6,876 bases of DNA from Peptococcaceae bacterium (GCA_003445475.1 DMDP01000183.1:1-6876); one strand, 5' to 3'; shown: positions 1-5,984, counted from the stretch's first letter. Notes: generated from the sequence alone by a model not told the origin. A program made the numbers and translations.

Positions 1-120
1 CCACGACGCTCTCCCGATCGGGGGAGACACCCCCAGCTGGGTGAAAAAAAAGGCGGCCACCTGAAAGAAGAAGAAAAATATGAGTACCGGCAGCAGGAGT
101 ACAAGAAAAAAGACCCACAT
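1..120 (-). CDS. N-terminal fragment of a small membrane protein, DUF1614-like
   Basis: An ATG at 120 reads leftward off the window edge and gives about 40 residues: an almost wholly hydrophobic stretch (WVFFLVLLLPVLIFFFFQ, about residues 2-19), then a second Phe-rich segment and the motif QLGVSPP. The hydrophobic start followed by an LG(L/V)SP motif resembles DUF1614 membrane proteins of Firmicutes; this match is from memory and rests on very little sequence. A purine-rich GGGGGAAGG lies about 11 bases upstream as a possible ribosome binding site. The gene diverges from the interrupted ATPase gene and belongs to the host chromosome, outside the element. Function unknown. Confidence 0.5.
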   Translation of the reverse strand, partial: MWVFFLVLLLPVLIFFFFFQVAAFFFTQLGVSPPIGRASW

Positions 121-249
121 AGGGGGCCCGGCCTTCCCCCGCCGAACCGCTATTTCCGGCCTCACGGGCTAACTTCTACCCGCAGGCCCGGATAACCTGC
201 CCTCGACAACTTTTTCCCCATAATATGCTAGAAATATTTGATCAACACC

Positions 250-276
250 TTGTCACGCCGCTCATATTAGTAGAAT
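250..276 (+). promoter_or_regulatory. candidate promoter of the interrupted ATPase gene
   Basis: TTGTCA (250-255) and TAGAAT (271-276) resemble sigma-A -35 and -10 boxes, with a short 15-bp spacer. Transcription would begin near 283, giving a leader of roughly 20 bases before the TTG start at 306. The short spacer makes this tentative. Confidence 0.3.
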
Positions 277-305
277 TAGATCGGCACAAGAGGGGGCATG
301 CCAGC

Positions 306-602
306 TTGACCGGCAAACTCAAAAAAGTTTTCCCCGGCGGCAACACGGCCTACGGTTTTTACTCTTTTTACGATTATATAATCGAGCCCGACGCCACCCG
401 CATCTTCGTTATTAAAGGCGGCCCCGGGGTAGGCAAATCGACCTTCATGCGCAAGATCGGCGAGGAAATGCTGGAGCGCGGGTACGACGTCGAGTTTCAC
501 TGCTGTTCCTCGGATAACGGCTCGCTGGACGGCGTGGTCATCCCGGCATTGAACGTGGCGCTTATCGACGGCACCGCCCCGCATGGGGCGGTTCCAATCT
601 GA
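306..602 (+). CDS. PRK06851-family P-loop ATPase, 5' fragment interrupted by element integration
   Basis: The protein opens MTGKLKKVFPGGNTAYGFYSFYDYII and has a Walker A motif GGPGVGKST (residues 38-46), then DVEFHCCSSDNGSLDGVVIPALNVALIDGTAPH. This is the typical N-terminal part of PRK06851 ATPases, a family of unknown role whose members are usually well over 300 residues. Here family-like sequence ends after GTAPH and the frame stops five codons later, so only about 98 residues remain. I prefer the TTG at 306: AAGAGGGGG (288-296) lies 9 bases upstream and the conserved family start follows, whereas the ATG at 225 has no ribosome binding site and adds atypical residues. Excision of the element should restore the full gene. 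The fragment keeps Walker A but lacks the rest of the fold, so it is probably inactive. Confidence 0.8.
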   Translation: MTGKLKKVFPGGNTAYGFYSFYDYIIEPDATRIFVIKGGPGVGKSTFMRKIGEEMLERGYDVEFHCCSSDNGSLDGVVIPALNVALIDGTAPHGAVPI

Positions 603-2119
603 GAACCAACATCCTCCTGGCGAACCCCCGCCTCTATGATGATTTGGTCATCTCCTACCCGGATGCCCCTGACGAGCATCCGGATCAGTTTACCACGATC
701 ATCCCAGTCCAGATCGTCAAGCCGGCCGGAGACCTTCCTGGCCAGGTCACGCAGCGATTCAATACCCTGCGCCACGACGGCGGCGGCCTTTTGCGCCTCC
801 TCGATCTCGCGTACCCTGGCCGTTAAAGAATTCCTCTGGCGGGCGAGGTCTTCGACGGCGCGCTTGAACATCTCCTCCGTTACCAGTCCTTCGCGATACG
901 CTTTGTAGGCCCGCTCGTGTTCGGCTTCGAGCCGGGCAAGCAGCCGACGAACGCGCCCAAGCTCCCTCTCCGCGAGCTGAACCGCGCCGTCATCCGCCAC
1001 GTCCCGCACCAGCGCGTCGGGATCTTCCAGCCACGCCCGCACTCTGGCCCATACGGCCTGTTCGAGGACATCCGCGCGGTGCATCCCGCCGGGGCACTTC
1101 GCCACCGGCCTGGCCCGGTCCGTATTAGCCCGCTGCCAGGCGTTGGCGCACACGTAGTACCGGTACGTCCTGCCGGTCCTGGAACGGCCCGCGTTCCCGT
1201 GCAACGGCGCGCCGCAAACGCCACACCGTAGTAGCCCGGAGAGCGGATAATGGTGGACGCGGCCGCCGCGACGCCCGCTCTTCATCTCCCGCAGCCGCTC
1301 CTGCAGCATCTCCCAGGTATCGCGATCGATAATCGGCGGAACCGGCACCGCTATCCAGCTTTCGCGGGGGCGTATGCGGCTTCCGGCTTTCCGGCCACGC
1401 TGGCGCGCGGCCTTGACGCCCTCGGCATCGTAGCGGTTGAGGTAAAGCGTGCCCGCGTAAGCCGGGTTTTTCAGGATGCGCCGCACCGTCGCCCGGTACC
1501 ACTTCTTGCCCCGCGGCGCGGGCACCCCTTCCGCCTGGAGCTGCCTGGCAATCGCCTCCGGGGACATCCCGGACAGGGCCATGTCCACCATCCGGCGGTA
1601 AACGAGCGCCTCGGCTTCCTCCACCCGGTACGTGCCCTCGCAGTACCTGTACCCGTAGGTGCGGGGATCGTGGGTCAAAAGTCCCCGCCTGGCTTTGGCC
1701 TGCTTACCGAACTTGCTGCGGGCCTTGAACTTTTCCTTCTCGTACTCCGCTATCGCGCCCCGCAGCGAGTAGAAGAGCCTCCCCTCGGGCGTATCTTCCC
1801 ACTCGCACGTAACGAACTCCAGCCGGCACCCGGCCTTCTCGATCGTTTCCGCCAGCAGCAACTGGTGCGCAAGCTTCCGCGAGAGGCGGTCGGGATCGTA
1901 CAGGATGAACCAGTCCGCCCCTTTCGCGGCGCTGAGGGCGGCTTGCAAACCAGGCCGCTCAAGGATCGCGCCCGTTACCCCCTCGTCCCTGTAGACCTGC
2001 ACCTTATCGGCACCTAGTTCCCGCGCCTTTTTCCGGCAGGCATCCTCCTGCGCTTCGAGGGAATACCCGTGGCGCGCCTGGTCCTCTGTCGAAACACGGA
2101 CGTAGATTACCGCTAGCAA
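497..2119 (-). CDS. large serine recombinase (site-specific integrase)
   Basis: Catalyses integration and excision of the element through a serine-linked intermediate. The resolvase domain (residues 1-145) has the nucleophile Ser10 in YVRVSTEDQ and the motif YDPDRLSR (74-81). A recombinase domain (about 150-275) contains YRATVRRILKNPAYAGTLY. A zinc ribbon follows, with CGVC (299-302), C324 and C342, then a coiled coil (about 380-460) and the usual C-terminal RGKLIRMLVRGIRV segment. The 540-residue length is normal. The TTG start at 2119 follows AAAGGGTGAG at 6 bases and overlaps the stop region of the small upstream gene, suggesting translational coupling. Oddly, residues after about 513 are encoded by antisense host DNA beyond the attachment site, so the C-terminal tail depends on integration. 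Confidence 0.93.
   Translation of the reverse strand: MLAVIYVRVSTEDQARHGYSLEAQEDACRKKARELGADKVQVYRDEGVTGAILERPGLQAALSAAKGADWFILYDPDRLSRKLAHQLLLAETIEKAGCRLEFVTCEWEDTPEGRLFYSLRGAIAEYEKEKFKARSKFGKQAKARRGLLTHDPRTYGYRYCEGTYRVEEAEALVYRRMVDMALSGMSPEAIARQLQAEGVPAPRGKKWYRATVRRILKNPAYAGTLYLNRYDAEGVKAARQRGRKAGSRIRPRESWIAVPVPPIIDRDTWEMLQERLREMKSGRRGGRVHHYPLSGLLRCGVCGAPLHGNAGRSRTGRTYRYYVCANAWQRANTDRARPVAKCPGGMHRADVLEQAVWARVRAWLEDPDALVRDVADDGAVQLAERELGRVRRLLARLEAEHERAYKAYREGLVTEEMFKRAVEDLARQRNSLTARVREIEEAQKAAAVVAQGIESLRDLARKVSGRLDDLDWDDRGKLIRMLVRGIRVGDDQIIIEAGVRQEDVGSQIGTAPCGAVPSISATFNAGMTTPSSEPLSEEQQ
570..595. other. attachment-site junction (left end of integrated element)
   Basis: An imperfect palindrome: arm GGCACCGCCCC (570-580), 4-bp centre GCAT (581-584), arm GGGGCGGTTCC (585-595), with one mismatch between the arms. 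It sits exactly where PRK06851-like coding sequence ends and it overlaps the 3' end of the serine recombinase gene. Serine integrases act on short, roughly symmetric sites with a non-palindromic central dinucleotide, so the crossover probably lies in or beside GCAT. The partner site at the far end is outside the window, so the exact crossover and the attL or attR name cannot be fixed. Confidence 0.65.
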
Positions 2120-2274
2120 ATACGCTCACCCTTTTCGCGCCGCATCCTCTCCAGGCCCCGGGCGAAGGCGTAGCGCCGGGCCTCAGCGAGGGCCTTGCGG
2201 CTTTCTTCATGCGTGCCGGTAAATACCACCTTGACGGTGTATACCGTGCCAAACTGTCTTTTCTTTTTCGCCAC
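2113..2274 (-). CDS. 53-residue basic protein of unknown function, coupled to the recombinase
   Basis: A GTG start at 2274 is preceded by an excellent AGGGAGGT sequence 8 bases upstream, which supports this start over any longer reading. The protein begins MAKKKRQFGTVYTVKVVFTG, then a charged helix ending in LERMRREKGERIC. Its stop TAG (2113-2115) lies just past the recombinase TTG, so the two genes overlap by 7 bases and are likely co-translated. I recognise no family. Residues VKVVFT and F-x-R-x-L-x-R-M-R-x-E-K-G match the N-terminal 40 residues of the Xre regulator encoded upstream, so it may be a truncated relative. A recombination directionality factor is possible for a small basic protein next to a serine integrase, but nothing proves it. 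Confidence 0.7.
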   Translation of the reverse strand: MAKKKRQFGTVYTVKVVFTGTHEESRKALAEARRYAFARGLERMRREKGERIC

Positions 2275-2510
2275 CCGGCGCCACCTCCCTTTTCCAAACT
2301 TACGCGCCGAACTGGTTGTCTGATAACTGAAGGCGGGCGGCCGCCGCCCTCCGCGCCCCAGAGGGGCGCGGCCGTGTAGGCTGCTGCGACGCTGCGTTGC
2401 ATACCTCATTTCCCCCCACGCCGCCGGCCGCGCGGCGCGGAGCTTGTGCGGGACGTTGTGACGGTTGTCAAAGAGCGTTGAGCCATCGTGGCACGCTCCC
2501 GCGCGCCGTG
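2275..2510. other. non-coding, GC-rich structured leader
   Basis: I see no convincing gene here on either strand. It contains a perfect hairpin, CCGCGCCCC (2351-2359) with loop AGA and GGGGCGCGG (2363-2371), the palindrome GGCGGCCGCC (2336-2345) and further GC palindromes near 2420-2440. None is followed by a T-run in the minus direction, so they are not ordinary terminators. A perfect TTGACA (minus, 2466-2471) has only a weak -10 candidate, CACAAG, at 17 bp. If transcription starts at the strong promoter near 2600, this stretch is the 5' leader of the small gene and recombinase. Confidence 0.5.
2351..2371. repeat. perfect 9-bp inverted repeat (hairpin) in the recombinase leader
   Basis: CCGCGCCCC / GGGGCGCGG separated by AGA. 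Fully GC-paired and very stable as RNA or cruciform. It lies about 80 bases upstream of the small gene. No U-tract follows on either strand, so a structural or binding role is more likely than termination. Confidence 0.6.
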
Positions 2511-2554
2511 AGAAAGAAAAAGCGAGTACCAGCAATGTCGCTGATACTCGCTTT
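2511..2554 (-). terminator. intrinsic terminator between xre and the recombinase operon
   Basis: On the minus strand GCGAGTATCAGC (2551-2540) pairs with GCTGGTACTCGC (2533-2522) through one G-U wobble across a 6-base loop. An AAA/TTT extension lengthens the stem to 15 bp, and TTTTTCTTTCT (2521-2511) follows. It lies downstream of the xre stop and of the strong promoter at 2603-2632, so it would end xre transcripts and cut most transcription from that promoter at about 86 nt. Confidence 0.85.
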
Positions 2555-2596
2555 CTCGCGAGTTGCGCCGCGGCCGCAGGGGCCGCAGCGGTGTCT
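2511..2596 (-). ncRNA. predicted ~86-nt structured small RNA or attenuated leader
   Basis: A near-consensus promoter is followed after about 86 bases by an intrinsic terminator, with no start codon plus ribosome binding site between. The RNA would fold as a 5' hairpin (2590-2566: arms CGCUGCGGCC and GGCCGCGGCG with one U-G pair, loop CCUGC), a linker CAACUCGCGAG, and the terminator stem. The linker segment ACUCGC can also pair with GCGAGU, the 5' arm of the terminator, across GAGAAA. That forms a competing 6-bp stem, as in an attenuator. It could be a stand-alone regulatory RNA or a conditional leader for the recombinase. It resembles no RNA family I recognise. Confidence 0.55.
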
Positions 2597-2602
2597 GGCC
2601 AT

Positions 2603-2650
2603 ATGATACCAGGCCTCGCGAAGGGCTGTCAACAATTTTTTATTTTTTTT
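2603..2650 (-). promoter_or_regulatory. strong sigma-A-type promoter with A-tract UP element and extended -10
   Basis: On the minus strand: A-tract AAAAAAAATAAAAAATTG (about 2650-2633), perfect -35 TTGACA (2632-2627), 18-bp spacer, then TGG before TATCAT (-10, 2608-2603). The predicted start is A2596. The A-tract overlaps the final Lys codons and stop of xre. A near-palindrome CCTCGCGAAGG (2614-2624) lies in the spacer and could be an operator. The promoter drives the predicted small RNA and, by read-through, the recombinase operon. Confidence 0.75.
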
Positions 2651-2921
2651 GAAAGAGCTCGTCAATGTGACAACCTAGAACACGGGCGAGGCGATGAAGC
2701 CGCACAGCGCTGGGTAAAAACTTCCCCTGTTCGTAGCAGGCTATCGTCGCAAAGCTCCACCCGGCTCTCCGCGCTAGATCCTCTATACTCCACCCCCGCT
2801 CTACCCTCAAACGTCTTAGATTTCTACCAAAAATACGTCGCAGCTCTTTGTATTCCTCCCTCATCTGTTCCTCGATGCCGTCAAAAATTGCTGTATAAAC
2901 CACTTTTACCACCCTCTCCAA
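2640..2921 (-). CDS. Xre-family helix-turn-helix transcriptional regulator
   Basis: A DNA-binding protein, probably a repressor of element genes. The HTH domain spans about residues 29-91 (FGRNLRRLRVERGWSIEDLA, then RAGWSFATIACYEQGKFLPS, ending LARVLGCHIDELFQ), which fits the classic Xre/Cro pattern with little else attached. An N-terminal extension, VVKVVYTAIFDGIEEQ, precedes it. Two starts are possible. The TTG at 2921 has a weak GGAG 11 bases upstream and keeps the VKVV segment shared with the small protein near the recombinase. The GTG at 2903 has GGAGAGGG at 8 bases, lies two bases after the RNase H stop and gives 87 residues. Either way it is tightly coupled to RNase H. The likely targets are the promoter just below its stop codon or its own operon; neither is shown directly. 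Confidence 0.88.
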   Translation of the reverse strand: MERVVKVVYTAIFDGIEEQMREEYKELRRIFGRNLRRLRVERGWSIEDLARRAGWSFATIACYEQGKFLPSAVRLHRLARVLGCHIDELFQKK

Positions 2922-3412
2922 TATGAATGTATCTCCGTCCCGGTTAACGCCCCTTCCCGGGCCATTTTAATGGCCTTTCGAGCCAAAGCGTCCGCGTCCT
3001 TATTCCAGGCGCGCGACACCCAGCGTATGGTAAGCGCCCTGAACCGGCCCAGGAGGTCCCTGGCCTGGGTCGGATCATGCCACCTGTTTCTTGTTTCGGA
3101 ACGCAGCAGGTGGCATATACAAACGTCGTTGTCGGAGAAAACTTCAATTGTCTCGTTGCTGTACCCGCTCTTGAGCAGCCACCTTATCGCGGCCATTAGA
3201 GCTGCGTACTCTGCAGCGTTGGAGTCGCGGAGTTCCGCGGGTCCGTATGCTCGCGTTACAAAGTTGCCGTACCAGGCCACCCACGCCCACACGGCCACGT
3301 CAGAGACGGGGTCATACGCACCGTCGCAACATACCACAATGGCGGCGTCGCTTTTTGGTCTGGGGCCACCGCGAGGCACCAAGGCGGCCGCCGGCGTTGC
3401 ATTTGCCGTCAC
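2906..3412 (-). CDS. RNase H-fold protein (RNase HI/RVT_3-like)
   Basis: Likely cleaves the RNA strand of RNA-DNA hybrids. Starting at the GTG at 3412 (168 residues) the acidic active-site residues are all present: Asp30 in VVCCDGAYD, Glu68 in DSNAAEYAALMAAIRWLL, Asp94 in EVFSDNDVCI and Asp141 in WVSRAWNKDADALARKA. The start is set by AGGAGG 6 bases upstream of 3412; the longer reading from a GTG at 3496 has no usable site and adds only Pro/Gly/Arg-rich residues. About 110 bases separate it from the coupling-protein stop, and it runs into xre. A chromosomal-type housekeeping role is unlikely here. Processing of R-loops or primers during element replication or transfer is a reasonable inference. 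Confidence 0.85.
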   Translation of the reverse strand: MTANATPAAALVPRGGPRPKSDAAIVVCCDGAYDPVSDVAVWAWVAWYGNFVTRAYGPAELRDSNAAEYAALMAAIRWLLKSGYSNETIEVFSDNDVCICHLLRSETRNRWHDPTQARDLLGRFRALTIRWVSRAWNKDADALARKAIKMAREGALTGTEIHSYWRGW

Positions 3413-3523
3413 GGGCTCCCTCCTTCCTGGTTTTTCGCGGCCGGATTCCGCCGGGCCGCAAGCACCTTGGGTGCGCTGCGGTCCGGCACCTCTCACAACT
3501 CCAGGGGGGTCCGGGGGATCGCG

Positions 3524-5209
3524 TCAGCGTTCCCCCGGCTTCCGTACCCTGACTCTTTGCACCCGAAACGGGTCGCTGCGCACCAATATTGCCTCCCCTT
3601 GAGGGAGCCTCTTTATCTCGTCCGGGTGCACCACGAATTCCCGCGTTTCCCTTACGGTTCCGTAACCCGTGCCCCCTACTACCAGACCGGTTTCTACCTG
3701 GTGCGTGAGCTCGTAGCTCCTCCTGGTGCCGATCTCGGCAGCCAGGGCCTGAGCATCCTCGTGTTGCCGCTGCCGCTGGATGATGAGCGTGTTGCAGTTC
3801 CCGAGGATCTGGCGCACAACGGGCCGCCCGCAGGCCGCCTCGATGTCCGCCAGGCTCTGGGTGGCGATCAGGGTATGAAACCCCTTACTCCGGGCCTTGC
3901 CTATCAGGTCCACTACGGCCTGCGAAGCGAACACAGAGAACTCGTCGAAGATGGTGTAGATGGCCCTGCCGCCGGGCAGGCGGTCGGCCACCGTCTTGAG
4001 GTCGGTCACGATCAGCCGCCCGAGGAGCCGCGAATACTCGGGGAAGGCCAGGGAATTTAGCGAGAAGACCGCCACACCGCGTTGACTAGTGACTTCCGCC
4101 AGGTCCAGGGTCTTGGCTTCCGCCGCGGCGAAAAGGTGTCCGATTTCCGATTCCGCCAGGAGTGCCAGGCGCGCGATCAGGCCCTTTATCTCTTCGGCCT
4201 TGGCCAGGCTCAGCACGCCGAATACCGCCTCACGCTCCGCGTCATCAGCGATCTTCCTGGCCAGCGCGGCCAGGGCATCAGGATCCAGGTGGCGCGTAAG
4301 GGTGGTTAGGTCAAGCTCCGTCCCCGTGGCCTTGAGGACGCGGAACGCGGCCTGGAGGTACCGCCTCGCCAAGGCTTCATAGTGCGGCTCCGACCATTCT
4401 GTAAGGTACAGGAGCTTGTCCGTTAGCTCTGTGATCCCGCCGTGCGCCAGGGGGTTGTACGAGCATGAGTCGCCGCGCATCCCGAACAGCCAAAAGGGCC
4501 GGCTGTGCCGGGCGGCCAAGGCACGGATCCTCCCGGCCAGGTCCGGGTCGCCCTTACCGTCGACGGTAACGCACGGCAGCCCGCGCTGCAGCGCGCTCTC
4601 GACGAAGTTCATCAGCGTCGTCGTCTTGCCGCTGCCGGTGGTGCCGACGAGGAAAACGTGCTGGTTCGCTTCCTGGTCCGTAATGACCACCGGCCGGCCG
4701 GTAGCTTTCTCCACGCCCAGGAGCACTCCGCCCGGCGGGTGGTCCGCTCGCCGGGTGCGGTCTAACTGCCGGTTCTCCCACCACCTAACCGCGGCCGAAG
4801 GGGGCTTGTCCTCTTGGCGCATCCGTCGGCGCGCCCGCACAATTGGGTTCTTATGCGCGTGGTACTTGGCCGCGCCGGCCACCATCCCAAGGCCTAAAAT
4901 CAAGAGGACGTTCGCCATCAGCCAGGCGCTGCGGACCTCAGGGTATTGCGGCCGCACTGTGAGCCACTTAGCGAGTGCCGCGGCAGGGTGCTCCGCGCAC
5001 CAGGCGGCCGCTTCCCGGATCTCTTTGGCCCGGGCGGCCACCTCGGCCTTGCGCTCCTGGGTGGCCAGGACTGCTCCGATCTCGGTAATGGAAGCGTAAA
5101 AGTTGGCAGCCGGCGGCGTCACCAACCGCACGTCTAAAAGCAGCGCGAAAGGAAGGAACAGGAGAAGCAACGCAATTAGTACCCTGGTTTTCGTAACCTT
5201 GATGTTCAC
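3524..5209 (-). CDS. VirD4/TraG-like type IV coupling protein (conjugative DNA-transfer ATPase)
   Basis: A membrane-anchored ATPase expected to bring the element's DNA to a transfer channel. There are two N-terminal membrane segments (about 8-25 and 95-114) flanking a short, mostly helical outer loop. The cytoplasmic motor has Walker A GTTGSGKTT (189-197), Walker B AIYTIFDEF (416-424, with D422 and E423), a conserved LIATQSLADIEAACG segment (447-461) and GNCNTLIIQRQ (470-480). The 561-residue length fits VirD4/TraG/TraD proteins with a TraM-recognition-type C-terminal region. The GTG start at 5209 is set by GGAGGTGA 7 bases upstream. It lies downstream of a repeat array and of the helical exported protein and replication-relaxation genes in the same direction, which suggests a transfer operon. 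No relaxase is seen nearby. Confidence 0.9.
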   Translation of the reverse strand: MNIKVTKTRVLIALLLLFLPFALLLDVRLVTPPAANFYASITEIGAVLATQERKAEVAARAKEIREAAAWCAEHPAAALAKWLTVRPQYPEVRSAWLMANVLLILGLGMVAGAAKYHAHKNPIVRARRRMRQEDKPPSAAVRWWENRQLDRTRRADHPPGGVLLGVEKATGRPVVITDQEANQHVFLVGTTGSGKTTTLMNFVESALQRGLPCVTVDGKGDPDLAGRIRALAARHSRPFWLFGMRGDSCSYNPLAHGGITELTDKLLYLTEWSEPHYEALARRYLQAAFRVLKATGTELDLTTLTRHLDPDALAALARKIADDAEREAVFGVLSLAKAEEIKGLIARLALLAESEIGHLFAAAEAKTLDLAEVTSQRGVAVFSLNSLAFPEYSRLLGRLIVTDLKTVADRLPGGRAIYTIFDEFSVFASQAVVDLIGKARSKGFHTLIATQSLADIEAACGRPVVRQILGNCNTLIIQRQRQHEDAQALAAEIGTRRSYELTHQVETGLVVGGTGYGTVRETREFVVHPDEIKRLPQGEAILVRSDPFRVQRVRVRKPGER

Positions 5210-5235
5210 CTTTACTTCACCTCCGGAAGTGTTTT

Positions 5236-5335
5236 CTTATGCGACGTTTTTTCCGGAACTTGGGGCCCGGTCAAGGCACTGTTATGCGCCGTTTGCCGTC
5301 CTGAAACGTCGCATAAGGATTGTTACGCGACGTTA
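5236..5335. repeat. four copies of a 13-bp iteron-like repeat upstream of the coupling-protein gene
   Basis: TTATGCGACGTTT at 5237-5249; TTATGCGCCGTTT at 5282-5294; the inverse AAACGTCGCATAA at 5304-5316; TTACGCGACGTTA at 5323-5335. Copies 1 and 3 extend to a perfect 14-bp inverted pair (CTTATGCGACGTTT / AAACGTCGCATAAG). Copies 3 and 4 form a 12-bp near-perfect hairpin with loop GGATTG. TCCGGAA also occurs twice (5222-5228, 5252-5258), flanking copy 1. No T-run follows the hairpin, so this is not a terminator. It may be an operator cluster, an oriT-like region or replication iterons. Confidence 0.75.
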
Positions 5336-5984
5336 ATGCCGGTAGCCGATGCGTTTGCGCAGGCCCCCGCCCGGGCGGGCCCGGTCTGTGTGCGCCCAGG
5401 CGGCCGCCCGCTCCGGGGCATACTGGGTGTAGTCCCGGAGCATACTCTCGTAGGCGGTGAGCTTGTCCAGCCGGGCTAGCTCCGCCTTTTGCAGGTCCGC
5501 CAAGTGCTGGTCTCTGGCCTGGAGGGTTTCCGCGGCCCGCGCTTGCGGTTCCCGGTAGGCGGGCTGCAGCCGGACCCATTGCTCGACCTGGTTCGCGGGT
5601 ACCCCGTTCGCCAGGGCCTGGGCGCGCAGGTCGGCTTCCACCCGGCGGAACTCCGTGGCCGCGACTACATGGCGCAAATGCGCGCGGTTGAAGGCTGCCT
5701 GGTGCGTCTGGGCCGTCTGCTCTATTTGCCGGGTATCCTGCGCCGTTGCCGTTACCGCCTGGCGGTATGTCCCCTCGGTTCCGGCGATCCAGGCTGTAGC
5801 CCGGTCCGCCAGGGCGCTCTGCGCGAGGGGCGCCGGCAGCCTGGTCCTGATCGTTTCTGCCACACCGGCCCGGGCGGCGGCCAGGCGCTCGCCGCCGGCC
5901 TGGACTAGGTGTCCAAGGCGGCCGGACGCACAAGAGCACCAGGGTCAGGGCGATCACCGCCAGGGTCTTCGGCTTAAAGGTCAT
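5333..5984 (-). CDS. predicted exported or membrane-anchored helical protein with an apparent +1 frameshift
   Basis: The first part starts at an ATG at 5984 (AGGAG 11 bases upstream) that overlaps the end of the preceding gene by 11 bases. It encodes MTFKPKTLAVIALTLVLLC, a typical signal peptide or membrane anchor, and then turns into Pro/Arg/Gly-rich noise. From about 5944 the +1 frame is open and continues GRLGHLVQAGGERLAAARAG, then about 175 Ala/Gln/Arg-rich, strongly helical residues down to the stop at 5333. Within that frame the only start is a GTG at 5863 without a ribosome binding site. A single extra base between about 5944 and 5915 would therefore explain the pattern: a sequencing error, a pseudogene or, less likely, programmed frameshifting. 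No family recognised. Its position between the replication-relaxation and coupling genes suggests a transfer-related envelope protein. Confidence 0.6.

Noticed and set aside
219..226. CATAATAT as a sporulation sigma-E-type -10 box
   Set aside because: Only 6 of 8 positions match and no matching -35 element lies at the right distance.
225..305. Longer start (ATG 225) for the interrupted ATPase
   Set aside because: No ribosome binding site, atypical residues before the conserved family start, and a good site in front of the TTG at 306.
1250..2017. Long plus-strand open frame antisense to the recombinase
   Set aside because: A shadow of the recombinase codon pattern; no domain and no start signals.
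2004..2535. Long minus-strand open frames across the recombinase leader
   Set aside because: Composition is Gly/Arg/Pro-rich low-complexity typical of GC-rich non-coding DNA. Only the part from the GTG at 2274 has a good ribosome binding site and a protein-like sequence.
3413..3496. N-terminal extension of the RNase H from a GTG at 3496
   Set aside because: No usable ribosome binding site; the added residues are low-complexity, and AGGAGG precedes the GTG at 3412.
5304..5335. Hairpin after the exported-protein gene as a terminator
   Set aside because: No T-run follows in the minus direction, and the arms are copies of the repeat array.
5236..5335. CRISPR array
   Set aside because: Repeats are too short, spacing is irregular and orientation is mixed.
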